Source: Cristatella mucedo
Taxonomy: Eukaryota; Bryozoa; Phylactolaemata; Cristatellidae
NCBI GenBank assembly: GCA_009760855.2
Contig: WPIO01000189.1
Span: 266,001 to 330,000 of the forward strand
DNA length: 64,000 bases
Reading direction: 5' to 3'
Shown: piece by piece, positions 26,751-38,621 of the stretch
Numbering within the stretch: position 1 is the stretch's first letter
Layout: each line of letters starts with the position of its first letter
Position numbers and translations under genes: made by a program
The notes under the pieces: model-generated
Told to the model about the DNA's origin: nothing
The model's database searches: none
Seen by the model: the letters and a program-made list of their open reading frames with translations, nothing else

Positions 26751-27349
26751 ATGCAGGCGGTAGCTGGTATTTTATACAGCGGTAGGGGTCAACTAAGAGA
26801 GGGCAAATCACAATTGCCTGCTGCCGGATGTCGGGCAAGTCTGCCGCGATCTGGGTTGTGAAGTGAGATCGTACAGGTAGGTCCTCCTGTCCTGCTCTAA
26901 CATGCTTACAGACTGCAAACTCGGCAACGAGGTTTCTATTCTGTCGCGAACCATGCAACTGCTTCTTATTACCTTATACTCACATCTGCTAAATCCTCTC
27001 TTCCTTCTCACCTTTCTTCCTTCATCTTCTTTACTCCGGCTGGCTCATGTGAAATGCTCTCTGTGAGCCGTCTCGGCGCCCCTAGCCAACCTCGAATCCC
27101 TTGCTTTCAGTGCCTTCATACTCCTAAAGGTCATGAGATCAGCAGCTCTCACCTCAGCTGCTGACCTCATGACTCGAGGACATTTAACTAAAAGCTAAAA
27201 ATTCACCTATTCTTTTCGGCATTTGCTTGGTCCATGGCAATCCTACTGCCTAATGCCTGTGCCTGCAGCAATTAGGCATGCTAACACCAGTCTTGATATG
27301 CTTCCTTTCTAGCCGATGCGAAGTGCCTTGACCTTAACTTGGTAACTCT

Positions 27350-28024
27350 TAATAATAATAATGCTAATGCACTTGATAGATCGCCCTCAGAGAACTTAAT
27401 CTTTTTCTAGGCGCTTTACATTTGCTGAAAAGGAGACGCGATTGAATGGTGAGTAATATCATGCTTGATAAACAACATGAATAACATGGTTAGGGGTGAC
27501 ATGCACAGGGTCAGCATGCAAATGTGCTTAGTGGCAGCATGCACAGTGTCAGCACGCATAAGCACATCAAGGACGAATCACAGGGACCCACTAAATGCTG
27601 TTCTAAATAGGTGTGTTTTTAAGTTCCTTTTAAATGTGGTCAGGTCAGGGGATGTTCTGACGCAGGTCAGGAGGGAGTTCCAGGCTTTGGGAGCATACGA
27701 ACTAAATGCACGGTCTCCAAAGGATTGGAGGTTTGTACGAGGTATTTCTAGACTGTTGGATTCCGAAAAGCGGGTCGTACGATGCTTGGCCTGATGGGGT
27801 AGTATATCTGACAGATAGGCTGGAGCCATAGAATGAAGGGACCTAAAAGTGAGCGACAAAACCTTGAAGTCAATCCGTTGCTTGACTGGTAGCCAGTGCA
27901 GGTCGGCGAGAAGTGGAGTAATGTGGCAACTGCGACGCTCACGACAGACAAGCCTAGCTGCAGAGTTTTGCACCAGCTGCAATCGCCTGATCGCACATGC
28001 TGGTAGGCCAGTAAGCAGTGAGTT
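27350..28024 (-). mobile_element. LINE family A 3' copy
   Basis: About 675 bp on the minus strand: (AAT)n, conserved tail, non-coding part, then a long open C-terminal RT stretch from [20 protein letters not shown] to TAFSGSL. It is 5'-truncated. Confidence 0.92.
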
Positions 28025-28102
28025 GTTGTGCCAGGCTATTGCATCAATATAAGAGAAAGTATAGATTGTCAACAGAAGTGGCCCTAGAACAGATCTTTAG
28101 GG

Positions 28103-28276
28103 TGTGCCGTGATGACATACTAGGTAAGGGGGTTGCTTTTCACGTCCTCGGTCTCGAGGTCGTAGGTTTGAATCCTGCAGTGGGCGATCCGTTATTGCCA
28201 ATGCAAGCGGCGGTGATAGCCGGAAAGGCTCCTCTGTCGCTACACAAAAGAGACTGTTCAATCAGCTAGTATTTTA
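28103..28276 (+). mobile_element. tRNA-headed SINE (type 1)
   Basis: CTAGGTAAGGGGGTTGC, then AGGTCGTAGGTTTGAATCC (B-box region), then the type 1 body ending GAGACTGTTCAATCAGCTAG. Confidence 0.78.
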
Positions 28277-28339
28277 GGTTTTTAGTGCAGCCCATACGAC
28301 AAAGGTACACCAAATAACCGTTGGACATTAAAAAAATTA

Positions 28340-28422
28340 AATAGCTGATTCAAAAGCCTTATGCATGTAGCAGCAAAAAAGCTTTGCTATCATTGCCGAT
28401 TGCAGTGGGCAATAAAGGATAA
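28340..28422 (-). mobile_element. SINE type 1 3' half
   Basis: Minus-strand body only (ATCCTTTATTGCCCACTGCAA on the minus strand). The tRNA-like head is missing. Confidence 0.5.
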
Positions 28423-29005
28423 TAATAATAATAATTCACTTGCCCTCAGAGAACTCAAAGTTTTGCACCAGCTGCAATCGCCTGATCGCACATGCCGGTA
28501 GGCCAGCGAGCAGTGAGTTGCAGAAGTTGAGACGGAATTCACGAATGCGTGGACCATCTTAGATGCGCTATCCTTATCTAAACAAGCCCGAATTTTTGCA
28601 ACGTTATGAAGCTGAAAATAGGCAGATTTGACTGTGGAGCTGATACGGTCTTCTAACGAGAGGTCGCTTTGGAATATGAGACCTAGATTTCGAGCTGATT
28701 CAACTGGAGATACGCTGGCAGAGCCAATTTTGAGCGTCAGCCTTTCCAATTTGTGAATCACACAGGGTTTGCCGTTAACTAGTAAGTTAGTTTTAGAAAA
28801 TTTGCTGCCATCCATGTGCGGATGTCATCAATATATGCAGCAAGTGAGTTGAGGGAATTTGAGGTGCTCGATGGCTGGGAGGGATCTAAGCAAAGGTACA
28901 ACTGAGTGTCATCCGCATAGAAGTGAAAGCCTAGATTGTGCTTGGCAATCACATCAGCAAGAGGCAGAGTGTAAACTGTGAAAAGAACCCGACCTAGCAC
29001 GTGTT
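28422..29005 (-). mobile_element. LINE family A fragment with RT core
   Basis: The minus strand encodes the RT block [15 protein letters not shown] with the catalytic YADD box, followed by [14 protein letters not shown], then ESARNLGLIFQSDLSLEDR. An internal deletion near 28445-28455 joins the 3' tail directly to the SAARLV region. It is truncated at the VLFTVYTLPLADV block. Confidence 0.88.
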
Positions 29006-29006
29006 G

Positions 29007-29072
29007 TAGTAGCTTCTGAACTATATTATATTATATATTATATTATATTATTATTATAGTAGCTTCTGAACT
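29007..29072. repeat. 16-bp direct repeat around AT-rich tract
   Basis: TAGTAGCTTCTGAACT at 29007-29022 and again at 29057-29072, flanking 34 bp of TATTATAT units. Confidence 0.9.
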
Positions 29073-29224
29073 TCTAGTCCTTGGGCCGCAAGCAAATGCT
29101 CGTAAAGATGCACCAGTCCTTGCCGATAACTGACCTGCGAAGCAGCCCTGAGCCTCAGAGCGAAGCTACCGACTTTTGGTGTGCTGGAACGCGGCAGTGG
29201 GCCGCCAATGAACCAAATCACTTC

Positions 29225-29894
29225 TCGCTGGCCTACCGGCATGTGCGATCAGGCGATTGCAGCTAGTGCAAAACTCCGCAGCTAGGCTTGTTTGTCGTGA
29301 GCGTCGCAGTTGCCACATTACTTTACTTCTCGCCGACCTGCACTTTCTACCAGTCAAGCAACGGATTGACTTCAAGATTTTGTCGCTCACTTTTAGGTCC
29401 CTTCATTCTATGGCTCCAGCCAATCTCTCAGATATACTCCCCCATCAGGCCAAGCATCGTACCACCCACTTTTCGGAATCCAACAGTCTTCAAATACCCC
29501 GTACAAACTTCAAATCCTTTGGAGATCGTGCATTTAGTTCGTATGCTCCCAAAGCCAGGAACTCCCTCCCGACCTGCATCAGAACATCCCCTGACCTGAC
29601 CACATTTAAAAAGAAGTTAAAAGCACCTATTTAGGACAACATTTAGTGGGTCCCTGCGATTCGTCCTTGATGTGCTCATGCGTGCTGACACTGCATGCTG
29701 CCACTAAGATTTGCATGCTGACCCTGTGCATGTCACCCCTAACCATGTTATTCATTTTGTTTGTTTATCAAGCATGATTTTACTCACCATTCAATTGCAT
29801 TTCACTTTGCAGCAAATGTAAAGCACCCAGAGAGAGATTAAGTTCTCTGAGGGCGCTTTATCAAGTGCATTATTATTATTATTATCATTATTAT
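29225..29894 (+). mobile_element. LINE family A 3' copy
   Basis: About 670 bp on the plus strand. C-terminal RT blocks (CRERRSCHITLLLADLH, FSESNSLQIPRTN), tail and (ATT)n. One early stop and several substitutions show decay. Confidence 0.9.
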
Positions 29895-30005
29895 AATCAA
29901 CTGCCGCCCAATGGGCATCGAACCCCGGTGGGGCGTGACTCCCGACAGGCTCAACGCTTGAAGGTCAGCTCACTGCCTATTACACAATCTAAGCCTGTCG
30001 GCCGC
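29893..30005 (-). mobile_element. tRNA-like SINE head
   Basis: The minus strand carries GGGGTTCGATGCCC (B-box-like) and GTGTAATAGGCAGTGAGC (A-box-like) about 60 bp apart. No body was recognised. Confidence 0.45.
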
Positions 30006-30454
30006 CTAAACGTTGATTATGAAATAACCGATGACGAGCCACCATAATTCAGGAGCCCCGACTAGCATTTCGGCGATCGTGCCCTGGCTGATCTCGAAGG
30101 CGCCATTTCAAGTGTTTAATTCACTAGTCCAGCTCTGCGTATATTCATACGTAACTTAATCTCACCTCAGGCTTCATTCGACAGTTGTCATTTTCATGGC
30201 TTAGGTCACGACCTTCGGTCTAAGGTAAAGAAAGTTCAAGTGTCAAGCTTGTGGCCGGCCGATCAAGGTCATGGCCGAAACATATCCGACAATTCGTCGG
30301 CGCCTAAACGTCTTCGGCCGAACCGTCCGACATCCGGGCTATCGCATCATTCTCGGGCTTCGCCAGTGCTTTGCCAGTCAGCCGATGCCAAGCATCTACG
30401 GCCTGCAGAGCAAGAGCTTCTATCGCCAACGGTCTTTAAAATATAAATATAATT

Positions 30455-30632
30455 AATTTGTAAAGGACCCTGGGAGAACTTAATCACTACTCATGCGCTT
30501 CACATGCTTGCATCATGCTTCATTCATTCATTTCATCATGCTTGCATCATTGCTTCATATGCCTTCACATATGCTGGAGCCCACAACCTCGGTTGGGGCG
30601 AGCGCCTTAACCGCTGGGCCAAAACAGCTCTC
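30455..30632 (-). mobile_element. SINE type 2
   Basis: Minus strand: TGGCCCAGCGGTTAAGGCG (a clear A box) in a tRNA-like head, then a tail GTGATTAAGTTCTCCCAGGG resembling LINE family A. Ends in TA-rich sequence. Confidence 0.6.
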
Positions 30633-30881
30633 TGCAGAATGGAATGAAATGCTTCGTCAGCTCTCGCTGCGAATGCGTTGCGTCTAGAGGTTGCGTCAAA
30701 GTTGAACCCAAAGAAGGGCCAAACTGGGACTTTCGTCGCCAACCTTAGGAGAGCTGCAGGCGAATGAGACAGGCGGCAGGCAGACCTCACGGGGCGGGGG
30801 CGGGGCCGTGGAGCGTGCCAATCAGACCTGCACGCCCTGGAGGAGGAGGGCGGGTACGCGGGTAAGTGGGCTCAAGGAAAT

Positions 30882-31675
30882 TAGTGGTAGCATGCATAGT
30901 GTCAGCACGAGTAAGCACATGAAGGACGAATCTCAGGGACCCACTAATGCTGTCATAAATATATGCGTTTTTAGTTTCTTTTTAAATGTGGACAAGTCAG
31001 AAGATTTCGTGGCACCAGTCGAGAGTGAGTTCCAGGCTTTGGGAGCATATGAAATGAAGGCACGGTCTCCAAAGGATTTGAGATTTGTACGATGTATTGG
31101 TAGACAGTTAGATTCCGAAAAGCAGGTGGTATGATCCTTAGCCTGGTGGGGTAGTAGATCTGATAGGTAGGCTGGAGCCAAAAAATGAAGGGACCTAAAA
31201 GTGAGTGACAGAATCTTAATAATAATAATAATAATAATTCACTTGATAAAGCGCCCTCAGAGAACTTAATCTCTCTCTAGGCGCTTGAAGTTGATGCGTT
31301 GCTTGACTGGGAGCCAGTACATTGTCGGCGAGAAGTGGTGTGATGTGGCAACTGCAACGCTCACCACAGACAAGCCTAGCTGCAGAGTTTTGCACCAACT
31401 ATAAGCGCCTAATTGATTTACAGGCCGGCGTAACAGCAAGCAGTGAGTTACAGAAGTCAAATCGGGATGTCACAAATGCATGGACAAATTTAACTGTGGT
31501 ATCCCTGTCTAAATATGACCAAAATTTAGCATTGTTATGTAGCTGAAAGTAGGGCAGACTTGAGTGTAGAGCTGATGTGTTCGTCTAATAAAAGGTTACT
31601 TGGGAACAGGACGCTTAGGTTTCTCGCATATTCAATCGGAGATCAACGGCAGAGCCGAGTTTGAGCCAGCTAACC
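30882..31675 (-). mobile_element. LINE family A copy, interrupted
   Basis: Minus-strand family A coding remnant ([34 protein letters not shown]). It starts inside the 3' region without its tail and is split by a nested family A tail at about 31218-31283. Confidence 0.88.
31218..31283 (-). mobile_element. nested family A tail
   Basis: (AAT)n plus ATTCACTTGATAAAGCGCCC and CTCTCTCTAGGCG on the plus strand. It is inserted between the two halves of the CTTGAAGT site of the host LINE. Confidence 0.85.
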
Positions 31676-31806
31676 TTTCTTTGACAGCAGAAACGGACTT
31701 TAAACTATGCGAAGGCGAAAGTATACGAAGTGCATTTCTTTGAGATGCAAGACGTTAGTTCGTCTATGCAGAAAGAAAGAAGCTCAGGAGACATAATCTC
31801 GACAGA

Positions 31807-32444
31807 CTCCAGAGCAGCCGTTCTCAGCTTTCACAAGGGAGATAATCGGAAAACGCGATAGGGCAGCGGTTCTCAGCCGTCGTGGGTCGTGACACTTATG
31901 GGAGTCGAACGAAGCTTTCGCAGGAGTCGTCCAAGATCATCGGAAAACGCGTATTTCAGACGGTCTTACGAACCGAGACACCGCTCCTCTATCAGTCTCC
32001 AAAGACTGTCCCGAGAGTTTCTGATCCCGTGAGAAATTAGCAATCTTAACCTTCGCACTGACACGGCCTTTTATGGAGAAACTGTCGAAACGTGTTGCAA
32101 TGTAGTTTACTGTTGTTGTATTAAGACTGTTACCCAGGCTACACCGTGCTTCAAGACACAATTAAATTCATTTTTAATTAAAATATATATTTCATAATAT
32201 ATAATTGCGTATTATTCTTATGATTGATCACTATGCTATAGTTATGTTCAATTTGCGACAATGAAAATTTATCCTGCATATCAGATATTCGCATTACGAT
32301 TCATAGTAGCAAATTTCCAGTTATGGCGCCACGAAAGGAGGAGCCACGAAAATAATTTTTTGATTCGGGGTCGCCACAACACGAGGACAACATGTGTATT
32401 AAAGGGTGGCGGCATTAGGAAGGTTGAGAACCACTTCGCCAGAG
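31807..32444. mobile_element. non-autonomous hAT element, SPIN/OposCharlie-like, with 8-bp TSD
   Basis: The element spans 31815-32436. It begins CAGCCGTTCTCAG and ends TGAGAACCACTT, hAT-type terminal inverted repeats. The flanks are CTCCAGAG (31807-31814) and CGCCAGAG (32437-32444), an 8-bp target duplication with one mismatch, as expected for hAT. The interior shows stretches I recall from SPIN/URR1-type elements: GATCACTATGCTATAG, TATCAGATATTCGCATTACG, AGTTATGGCGCCACGAAA, GTATTAAAGGGTGGCGGCAT. The left terminus is duplicated (a second copy at 31864). No transposase frame remains. SPIN elements are known for horizontal transfer among animals; that part is recalled, not tested. Confidence 0.85.
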
Positions 32445-32799
32445 CATAGTTGCTCACCCCCCCTTGCCATCACCACCCAAGGCTGGTACGAAGCTGACGC
32501 GATAATATGAGGGCTCAGCGAGGCTGGCTCAAGCTAAGATAGAGGCGTCAGTGTGGCCCTACTCCTTCCTGTGAAGCACGCCGGGAGCCGCGCATACGGA
32601 TGAAAAACTGATCGACTTCGGAGAGAGACCGGGTCGACCGGACATTCGTCTGCGTCACGTGACTTACCACCCGTCGCTTCGGTGCCGCCATAATACCATA
32701 CCGATTGATATATCACAATATGTATTCAACCTCAATGTATTCAGTTCAGTCATCCTTGATCAGTACACAGGGGCCAGCTGAGATTGAATGTAAAATATG

Positions 32800-32955
32800 A
32801 AAATGTAATATACTTTTATAACGCTCTGAGAGAACTTCTTTCTATTGAAGTGCTTCACAGATACCACGGGGCTCGAGCCCACGACCCACGAGTCATCGAA
32901 TGCATTAACCTTGACTTTGGTCGAGGCGATCAGCTTAGCTGCTGGGCTAAACCAG
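32800..32955 (-). mobile_element. SINE type 2
   Basis: Minus strand: GGTTTAGCCCAGCAGCTAAG (A-box-like) and GTGGGCTCGAGCCCCG (B-box-like). The tail is AAGCACTTCAATAGAAAGAA, then GTTCTCTCAGAGCGTTATAA, a clear relative of the family A tail. Confidence 0.65.
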
Positions 32956-33117
32956 GGCGGTGGAGATTGTGCACTCGGTTTCGATGCAGATCTCACAGCC
33001 TCAAAGCCTCCATCGTTGGTCGCCTTCAAATTCGGTGCATGCGAGTTCGGTGGCGTGCTTGCTTAGGCACGAACACTGTGTTGTTCGCGCCTGATGCATG
33101 CTGGTATTGCAATTAGA

Positions 33118-33215
33118 GCAGCGCCCTGACACTAATGTACTCCTCATCTGCCCCCAATATTTGTAAGTAGCGAAGCGCCCTGACACTAATGTAGTCCCCA
33201 CCTGCGGCCAACAGT
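33118..33215. repeat. two-copy tandem repeat, about 50 bp
   Basis: GCGCCCTGACACTAATGTA occurs at about 33121 and again at about 33175, with related flanks. Confidence 0.8.
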
Positions 33216-33519
33216 TAAGACATGGACGTCTGCTGCGACTTGTCGAGCTCTCGCATGTGCTAAGTACGAGCTAAGAGTCATACAGACTGAGTCTCGTGTA
33301 CTGTTCACGACAGGGCTGTGTCTCCGTGCGACTCCACTGCTGCCGCCGAAGCCACAGCAGTATACAACAGCTGACAAATGTTATGATAAATGAAACTACT
33401 GCCGGGGGGCGGGGCGAGCCGGTGATATTTCAGGTCTTACGTTTCCAGCAGGGGAAGCGAAATGCGAATGGGAGCGTTTCAGTGCTGCCATGACCAGGCG
33501 AACCCCACCTGTTCAGGTT

Positions 33520-33670
33520 GCGGCTGCTCTGGTTTGAGCCAAAGGTCAAGGTGAATTCAGTTAGCGACCGAGGTCGTGAGCTAGATCGAGCCCTGTGGCA
33601 TATGTAGAGCGTCTAAATAGAGATTAAGTTCTCTTAGGGCTCTCCACAAATGAATCGTATTCATATATTT
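33520..33670 (+). mobile_element. SINE type 2
   Basis: Head with GTTAGCGACCGAGGTCGTGAG and GATCGAGCCC. The tail is GAGCGTCTAAATAGAGATTA, then AGTTCTCTTAGGGCTC, as in LINE family A, followed by AAATGAATCGTATTCAT. Confidence 0.65.
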
Positions 33671-33674
33671 TATT

Positions 33675-35450
33675 TATGTGTACAGAACTGAAGCTCGTAA
33701 TACGCTAACAGTAACGACACAGTGCTCAATATCCTGCCGATAGCAACGCCGAATTAGAAAAAGCGAAAAGAATCGCCCGCACATTACAGCTGATACGGCG
33801 GATTACTTCCGGCAGCTTCGCTTACAAGCTTACAGCGGCTCTCGCTAATCTAGTTCATAGATAATCACAAATAGTACTTCGTCTCGGCTAATAAAAAGGT
33901 TCAGTTCTCAGGTCAAAGTCAGCAGCAGCTGCACGAAGTTCGTAATCAAGGTTCTCTCCTGCCAAACTCGTCGATCACTACCGCGCGGCAGCGGCGTTAC
34001 CGCACTCGTTCTTCCTTTAACACTCGTGTCTTCACTCGGCCAGTTGATGGGTCGTCGGCCCCATAGAGGGCACGGCGGCGCCGATTGAGCGTCTGGCCGC
34101 CAGGCGACTTCTGGCTTGCAAACGCGAGCTGGGAGTCGGCGTCGTCGTGCTGGGAGTCTCGCTGGAACAGAGCCTCGTTCTCGTGAAGCCGGTTGCATAG
34201 TCGTCAAGCCGCCGTCTGCCATGCCGCTATCTGTCGCCGGACGGAGGAGTCGTGGAGGCTTTCACGCCTCCTTCGTCTACGTCAGTCAGCCGTCGGTAGT
34301 AGCAGCAGTTGAGCGCCTCCCGCCTCCTAGCCAAGATGGCCTTCGTCGTTAGGTGGCGCTCTCTCCTCGCGTCACTTCCTCTTCTTCTTCGACGCACTAA
34401 AGCGGACTGGATGCGACAAGCGCGCGCGCAGAGCGAGCAGAGCAGAAAATTCTTGAGACGGACTGAGAGCTCTGCTGAAGGAAAGGAGGAATCCAACGCG
34501 AGCGACCGATTTTCGCCCGAGCGACACACGACAGCATCGAAGCTCAATAGAAAGCAGAGAACTAACACCCATTCTCATCGATCAAGAGACACGACAGGAC
34601 GTAGATAAAATGGCACGATAGACTCAGGTTGCAGCGGGATAACATACATTAGACATCGACCTTTGTAATTACAGAGTCGGATAATGCGGAGGGCGATAAG
34701 TCGTGCGTATCCGGCTACAAAAAGTGCCTTGGTCAAGAACTGAAACTGTTTCATTACGAGCGCATAGTCGAACAAACGATACATCCTCCGATCCTACCTA
34801 CGAAATATCACCAAAGAGATAATCTCTCTGGACAATTATGGACGCCTTAGAACGACCGTAGAGAGAGGAGACTAGAAGTAGACGTCAAACTGACTATTGA
34901 CCCAATCGGGGTCGATACCCATCGTCATTTCTCTGACTCAAGAGAGGCACATACGACGTCAAAAGATAACATACCACAATCTCCCGAAATCAAATCTTAG
35001 ATAAGACATCGGACAGATTAGGACTTGGACGCCGTATCGAGACCCCTCCTGAGACCCTGAAGTTGTATCTCATGCAAACTGCAGGAGATATAACTTCATT
35101 AATCACTCGATGCGATGCGACGCGTGCCCGAAATTTTGTTCGTGAAAATTTTCGCATCTTGGCATCCCCATGGTGCGTAAATAAACGGCACGTCAACACC
35201 CTGCAAGCAACTGGATTCTTAAATGCACCGGCGCAAAGCGTAATGACTTGCACTCCATGTGCAGACCGCACGGATTGCTACTAAGGTATCTTAGACGATC
35301 GAATGAGACTCCGAACCAAAACAGATTAAATCGGCCGTGGCCAAGGAAATTATCCCGCGTCACTTGTGCATAACAAAGTACTCCGACCAAAGCCAAACCG
35401 TCCAAATATGGGCAGAGAACGAGTCATGACCAGGCGTGTCACGAAGCATT
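33675..35450. other. no recognisable gene or repeat
   Basis: GC-rich 33.95-34.6 kb, AT-richer beyond. Several open frames of about 100 codons overlap on both strands at 33.9-34.6 kb, but none has a known domain. Confidence 0.4.
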
Positions 35451-35453
35451 ACG

Positions 35454-35632
35454 CCGGTGAGCCGTACTGGCACACTAGGTAAGGCGGTTGCTTTCATGAC
35501 CTCGACCCTGAGGTCGTGGGTTCGATTCCTGTGGTGGGCGATCCTTTACCGCCACTGCAAGCGGTGGTGATAGCCGTAAAGGCTCTTCTGTCGCTATACA
35601 AAAAGAGGCTGTTTAATCAGCTAGGATTTAAA
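35454..35632 (+). mobile_element. tRNA-headed SINE (type 1), best copy
   Basis: CACTAGGTAAGGCGGTTGC (A-box region) and a perfect B box GGTTCGATTCC at 35519-35529. The body CGATCCTTTACCGCCACTGC and GGCTCTTCTGTCGCTATAC follow, ending GAGGCTGTTTAATCAGCTAG and A-rich sequence. Use this copy as the reference for type 1. Confidence 0.85.
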
Positions 35633-35754
35633 AAAAAATTTTTTACGCATGACCAGGCGTGTACGCTAAATGCCAAACGGCAACGAGCGAACGACTCAAA
35701 AACACGGCTCAGATCCTAACGCAACTTCCAAGTTCGTATTAAAGTACTGCACTA

Positions 35755-35872
35755 TGTAATAATATAATTCGTTTGTATAGCACGCTAAGAGAACTTATTC
35801 TCTGTCCAGCGGCTATATATACGCCGAAGGGATCGAGCCCACGGTCTGGTCGTAATAGGCGAACATGTTACC
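35755..35872 (-). mobile_element. SINE type 2
   Basis: Minus strand: GTGGGCTCGATCCC (B-box-like) and a tail GACAGAGAATAAGTTCTCTT resembling family A. Ends TAATATAATTCG on the plus strand. Confidence 0.6.
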
Positions 35873-35879
35873 CCCCCCA

Positions 35880-38620
35880 GGCCGTACAGATAATCTACAA
35901 AAGCGAAATATGTAATCAAGGCTGTAATCAAGACTCAGTCTGGCATGGGTAATGAAAGGATGTCGTGAGAACTATTTCAGAAAATATAAGAGAAGCCACT
36001 AAACGAGGGCCACTCAGAGAGGGCTCCGGGGAGCGCTCCGATCCTCAGACCAACCGAGATCTCGGATAATCGGTAATACTTTTTTTTATCCCGAGATATC
36101 AACCGATGCTACACAAGATCCACTCAAAACCGGGCTCCGATCGCTACTTACTATTTCAAGCACGGATTAAGAAAGAATTCCGCGCTCCTGTTGACAATAA
36201 ATATTTACGAGAGAGCTAATAAATCCGGGCTCAATCTCAACCGAACCATTTTAAGCCCGCCTCGCATGTATCGCACGGAAACGTAGAGCCAAAGCAAATG
36301 CTCGAACAACTTTGGAGGATGAGCTACTCCGACGGTAGCTGAATCCGGAAGCTGCTGCACTAATAGCTGAATCCGGGAGCTGGCTAGTGTGTTCACTAGA
36401 TCCGTATAAGGCTAGTCCAATCGTAGAAGTAGCGGACGGATTAAAGAATCCAGATCGAGGCTCGACGCGAAGTCAGGTAGGCCAGAATGCATCACCTCGA
36501 AGGCTACCGAAAGAGATTACCGTTACGCATCGCTGCCACCGTTCAGTAGGTGCGCCTAGGTGGCTGCGAGTCGTGCCGGGTCAACTTGCAAATGGGGGCA
36601 TGTGGCAACCGGCAGCGCAGCTGCCGTTCCTGTCGCGGGTGAGTCCGGAATCGAGCTGACCTGCCCGATCCGACGCCTGCACTTTTCGGCGCCTCTCGAG
36701 AAACAATTTTCGACAGCAAATGAGCTCTGACCGACCCTAAACGACCACTCGAATAGCCGAAGACTCAGCAACCGAAAAGGCAGTGTATACAGCGAGCCCC
36801 GGGGGATAGCGACATCAAGAGCCATGCAAATGTATCGAGCGTCGAGGAGAATGCAGCTCTCAGCAATTTTATTCCGAGAGCCGAGGATCGAGCGACATTT
36901 TTTTACTACAAGCGTGCCCGACCGACAGGAGAGTCGACAAGCTGCCGAAACAGCGCCGGACTCGGGTCACAGGACAGCAGTGGTGTAACGAAGGGGAGGG
37001 GGCGTACGGGTCCTCGGGCGCTGCACCGGTAGGGGGCACCCGAACGGGCGAATCACACTGGAGGGGGCGGTTGGGCGAGCCGTCTGTGTAGTGTAGTTCG
37101 TTCCCGGACACACAGTATCCTAGGAACGGCAGGTACTACAGGTCAGAGCCCCTCCCCAACTGAGCTGACGGGATGTCTCGCATATTAGACGGGCTGAATT
37201 AACAAAATTCTTGAAGTGACCGTGAACCCGAGAGAGACACAAAGAGAAAGCGATTTCGTTCCACTACCGAGCGAATCCACGGCCATACTCTAACGCAATC
37301 ACTGCCATACATACACGTGGTCGCAAGCGTGGTTACACAAGTACTGTGGAGCACGCTCACATGCATGCAACACTTAACAGGGCATATACCTGCGTGATCG
37401 TACACTTCGGCAATTTTTTTATGGAGCTCTGGGCGTTAGCTTTGGCACAGCGTTCAACTCGGCGGGAAATCTGAATGAGAGCCCAGTCCAACGCCAGTGT
37501 GACCGCCTTCCGTTGCGATCGCCTTTTGCAGTCACACCACCGAAGTTCTAACGGATCACCTTTCAACGAGTGACTCGTTCTGGCGTCAGCGCCCTATGAT
37601 AACGCCCACTCGGGAGAGCAATAACCAGCTCAGTCAAGGTCGGACAAGAGCAGCCCACATGTGAAGGTTGCGGTGTGATGGAGAGAGAGAGAGCAAGGAT
37701 GTGACTTGCAATGCCCCTCCCCCTGACCCCCATGTGGCCGAGCTAGCTCCGCTGGAGCCGGGGCGGCTAGCCGTCAGCTGATCAGTCATGGCCGCTGGGG
37801 CGGAAGTTCGGTCACGAGTACTATTGTCTGGATTGAGGCCGCAGCTCGCTACCGCGGCCGAAGCGCCGCAATAGCAGCCGATTTTTCGCATCCTCTTTGC
37901 AGAGCAAAGTGGCGATGGCAACAACGATCGCCGACGACGCATCGATGAGATGCCAGGTCAGGAGGACGAGGAGAGGCTCGATCACGGGTGCGACCGGGGG
38001 AAGGAATGGGTCCCCCCAGCATCCCCCACCTGGACCGGTTCTGCCCAAGCCGCGCGGGCTTTGACTCAGGCTCGCTCTGCCCCTACTCCTCCCCTCCACC
38101 CACTTTAAACCGCCGAAGCCGGCGGGAGATTCACCAATTGACGATGCCCCTCCTCCATATGGTCTCGACAATTGGCCGAGCCGGCTAGTACGGTAGGCCC
38201 CAACGCTACCTCCGTCCAAGAATGGTGTCTAGCTAGATGAATAACAAACAGCATACCACTACGCCGGCCGGTGGCGTGGCGGCTCTCTGGCACAGTGCCA
38301 GAAAGTAATCCCTCTCTTCTCCCCTCCCCCGCTGCCTGTTCAGCTCTCGCCGCTTGCTTTTTTGCTCTCAGTAGTCGAAGCTTAGACAAATCCACGCAGT
38401 TCTGATAGCCACAGAGAACGTTTGGATGAAAAATTACTTTAGCGGATGAAGCTTCCAAGGCCGCCCTCAGATGACCGTTGGCTAGCGCGCAAGGCTACTG
38501 AGTGAAGCGTTCCCGCCAAATCCGCGAAATACTACGGGACACAGCTGTTGTGAGTGCCGTGCAGCTGAGCTAGACGCCGAACTGCCGGTTTGTAGTCCCT
38601 TGCTCTTCGCTGAGACTGAA
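35880..38620. other. no recognisable gene; upstream region of TFAP4
   Basis: Low-repeat sequence, GC-rich from about 36.9 kb. Overlapping open frames at 37.6-38.2 kb on the minus strand have no known domain. The last kilobase may hold the TFAP4 promoter and 5' UTR; no TATA box stands out. Confidence 0.35.
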
Positions 38621-38621
38621 C

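Noticed and set aside
35454-35632. a genuine tRNA gene
   Set aside because: It has A- and B-box-like motifs, but the cloverleaf is poor and the same 3' body recurs in many copies, so it is a SINE.
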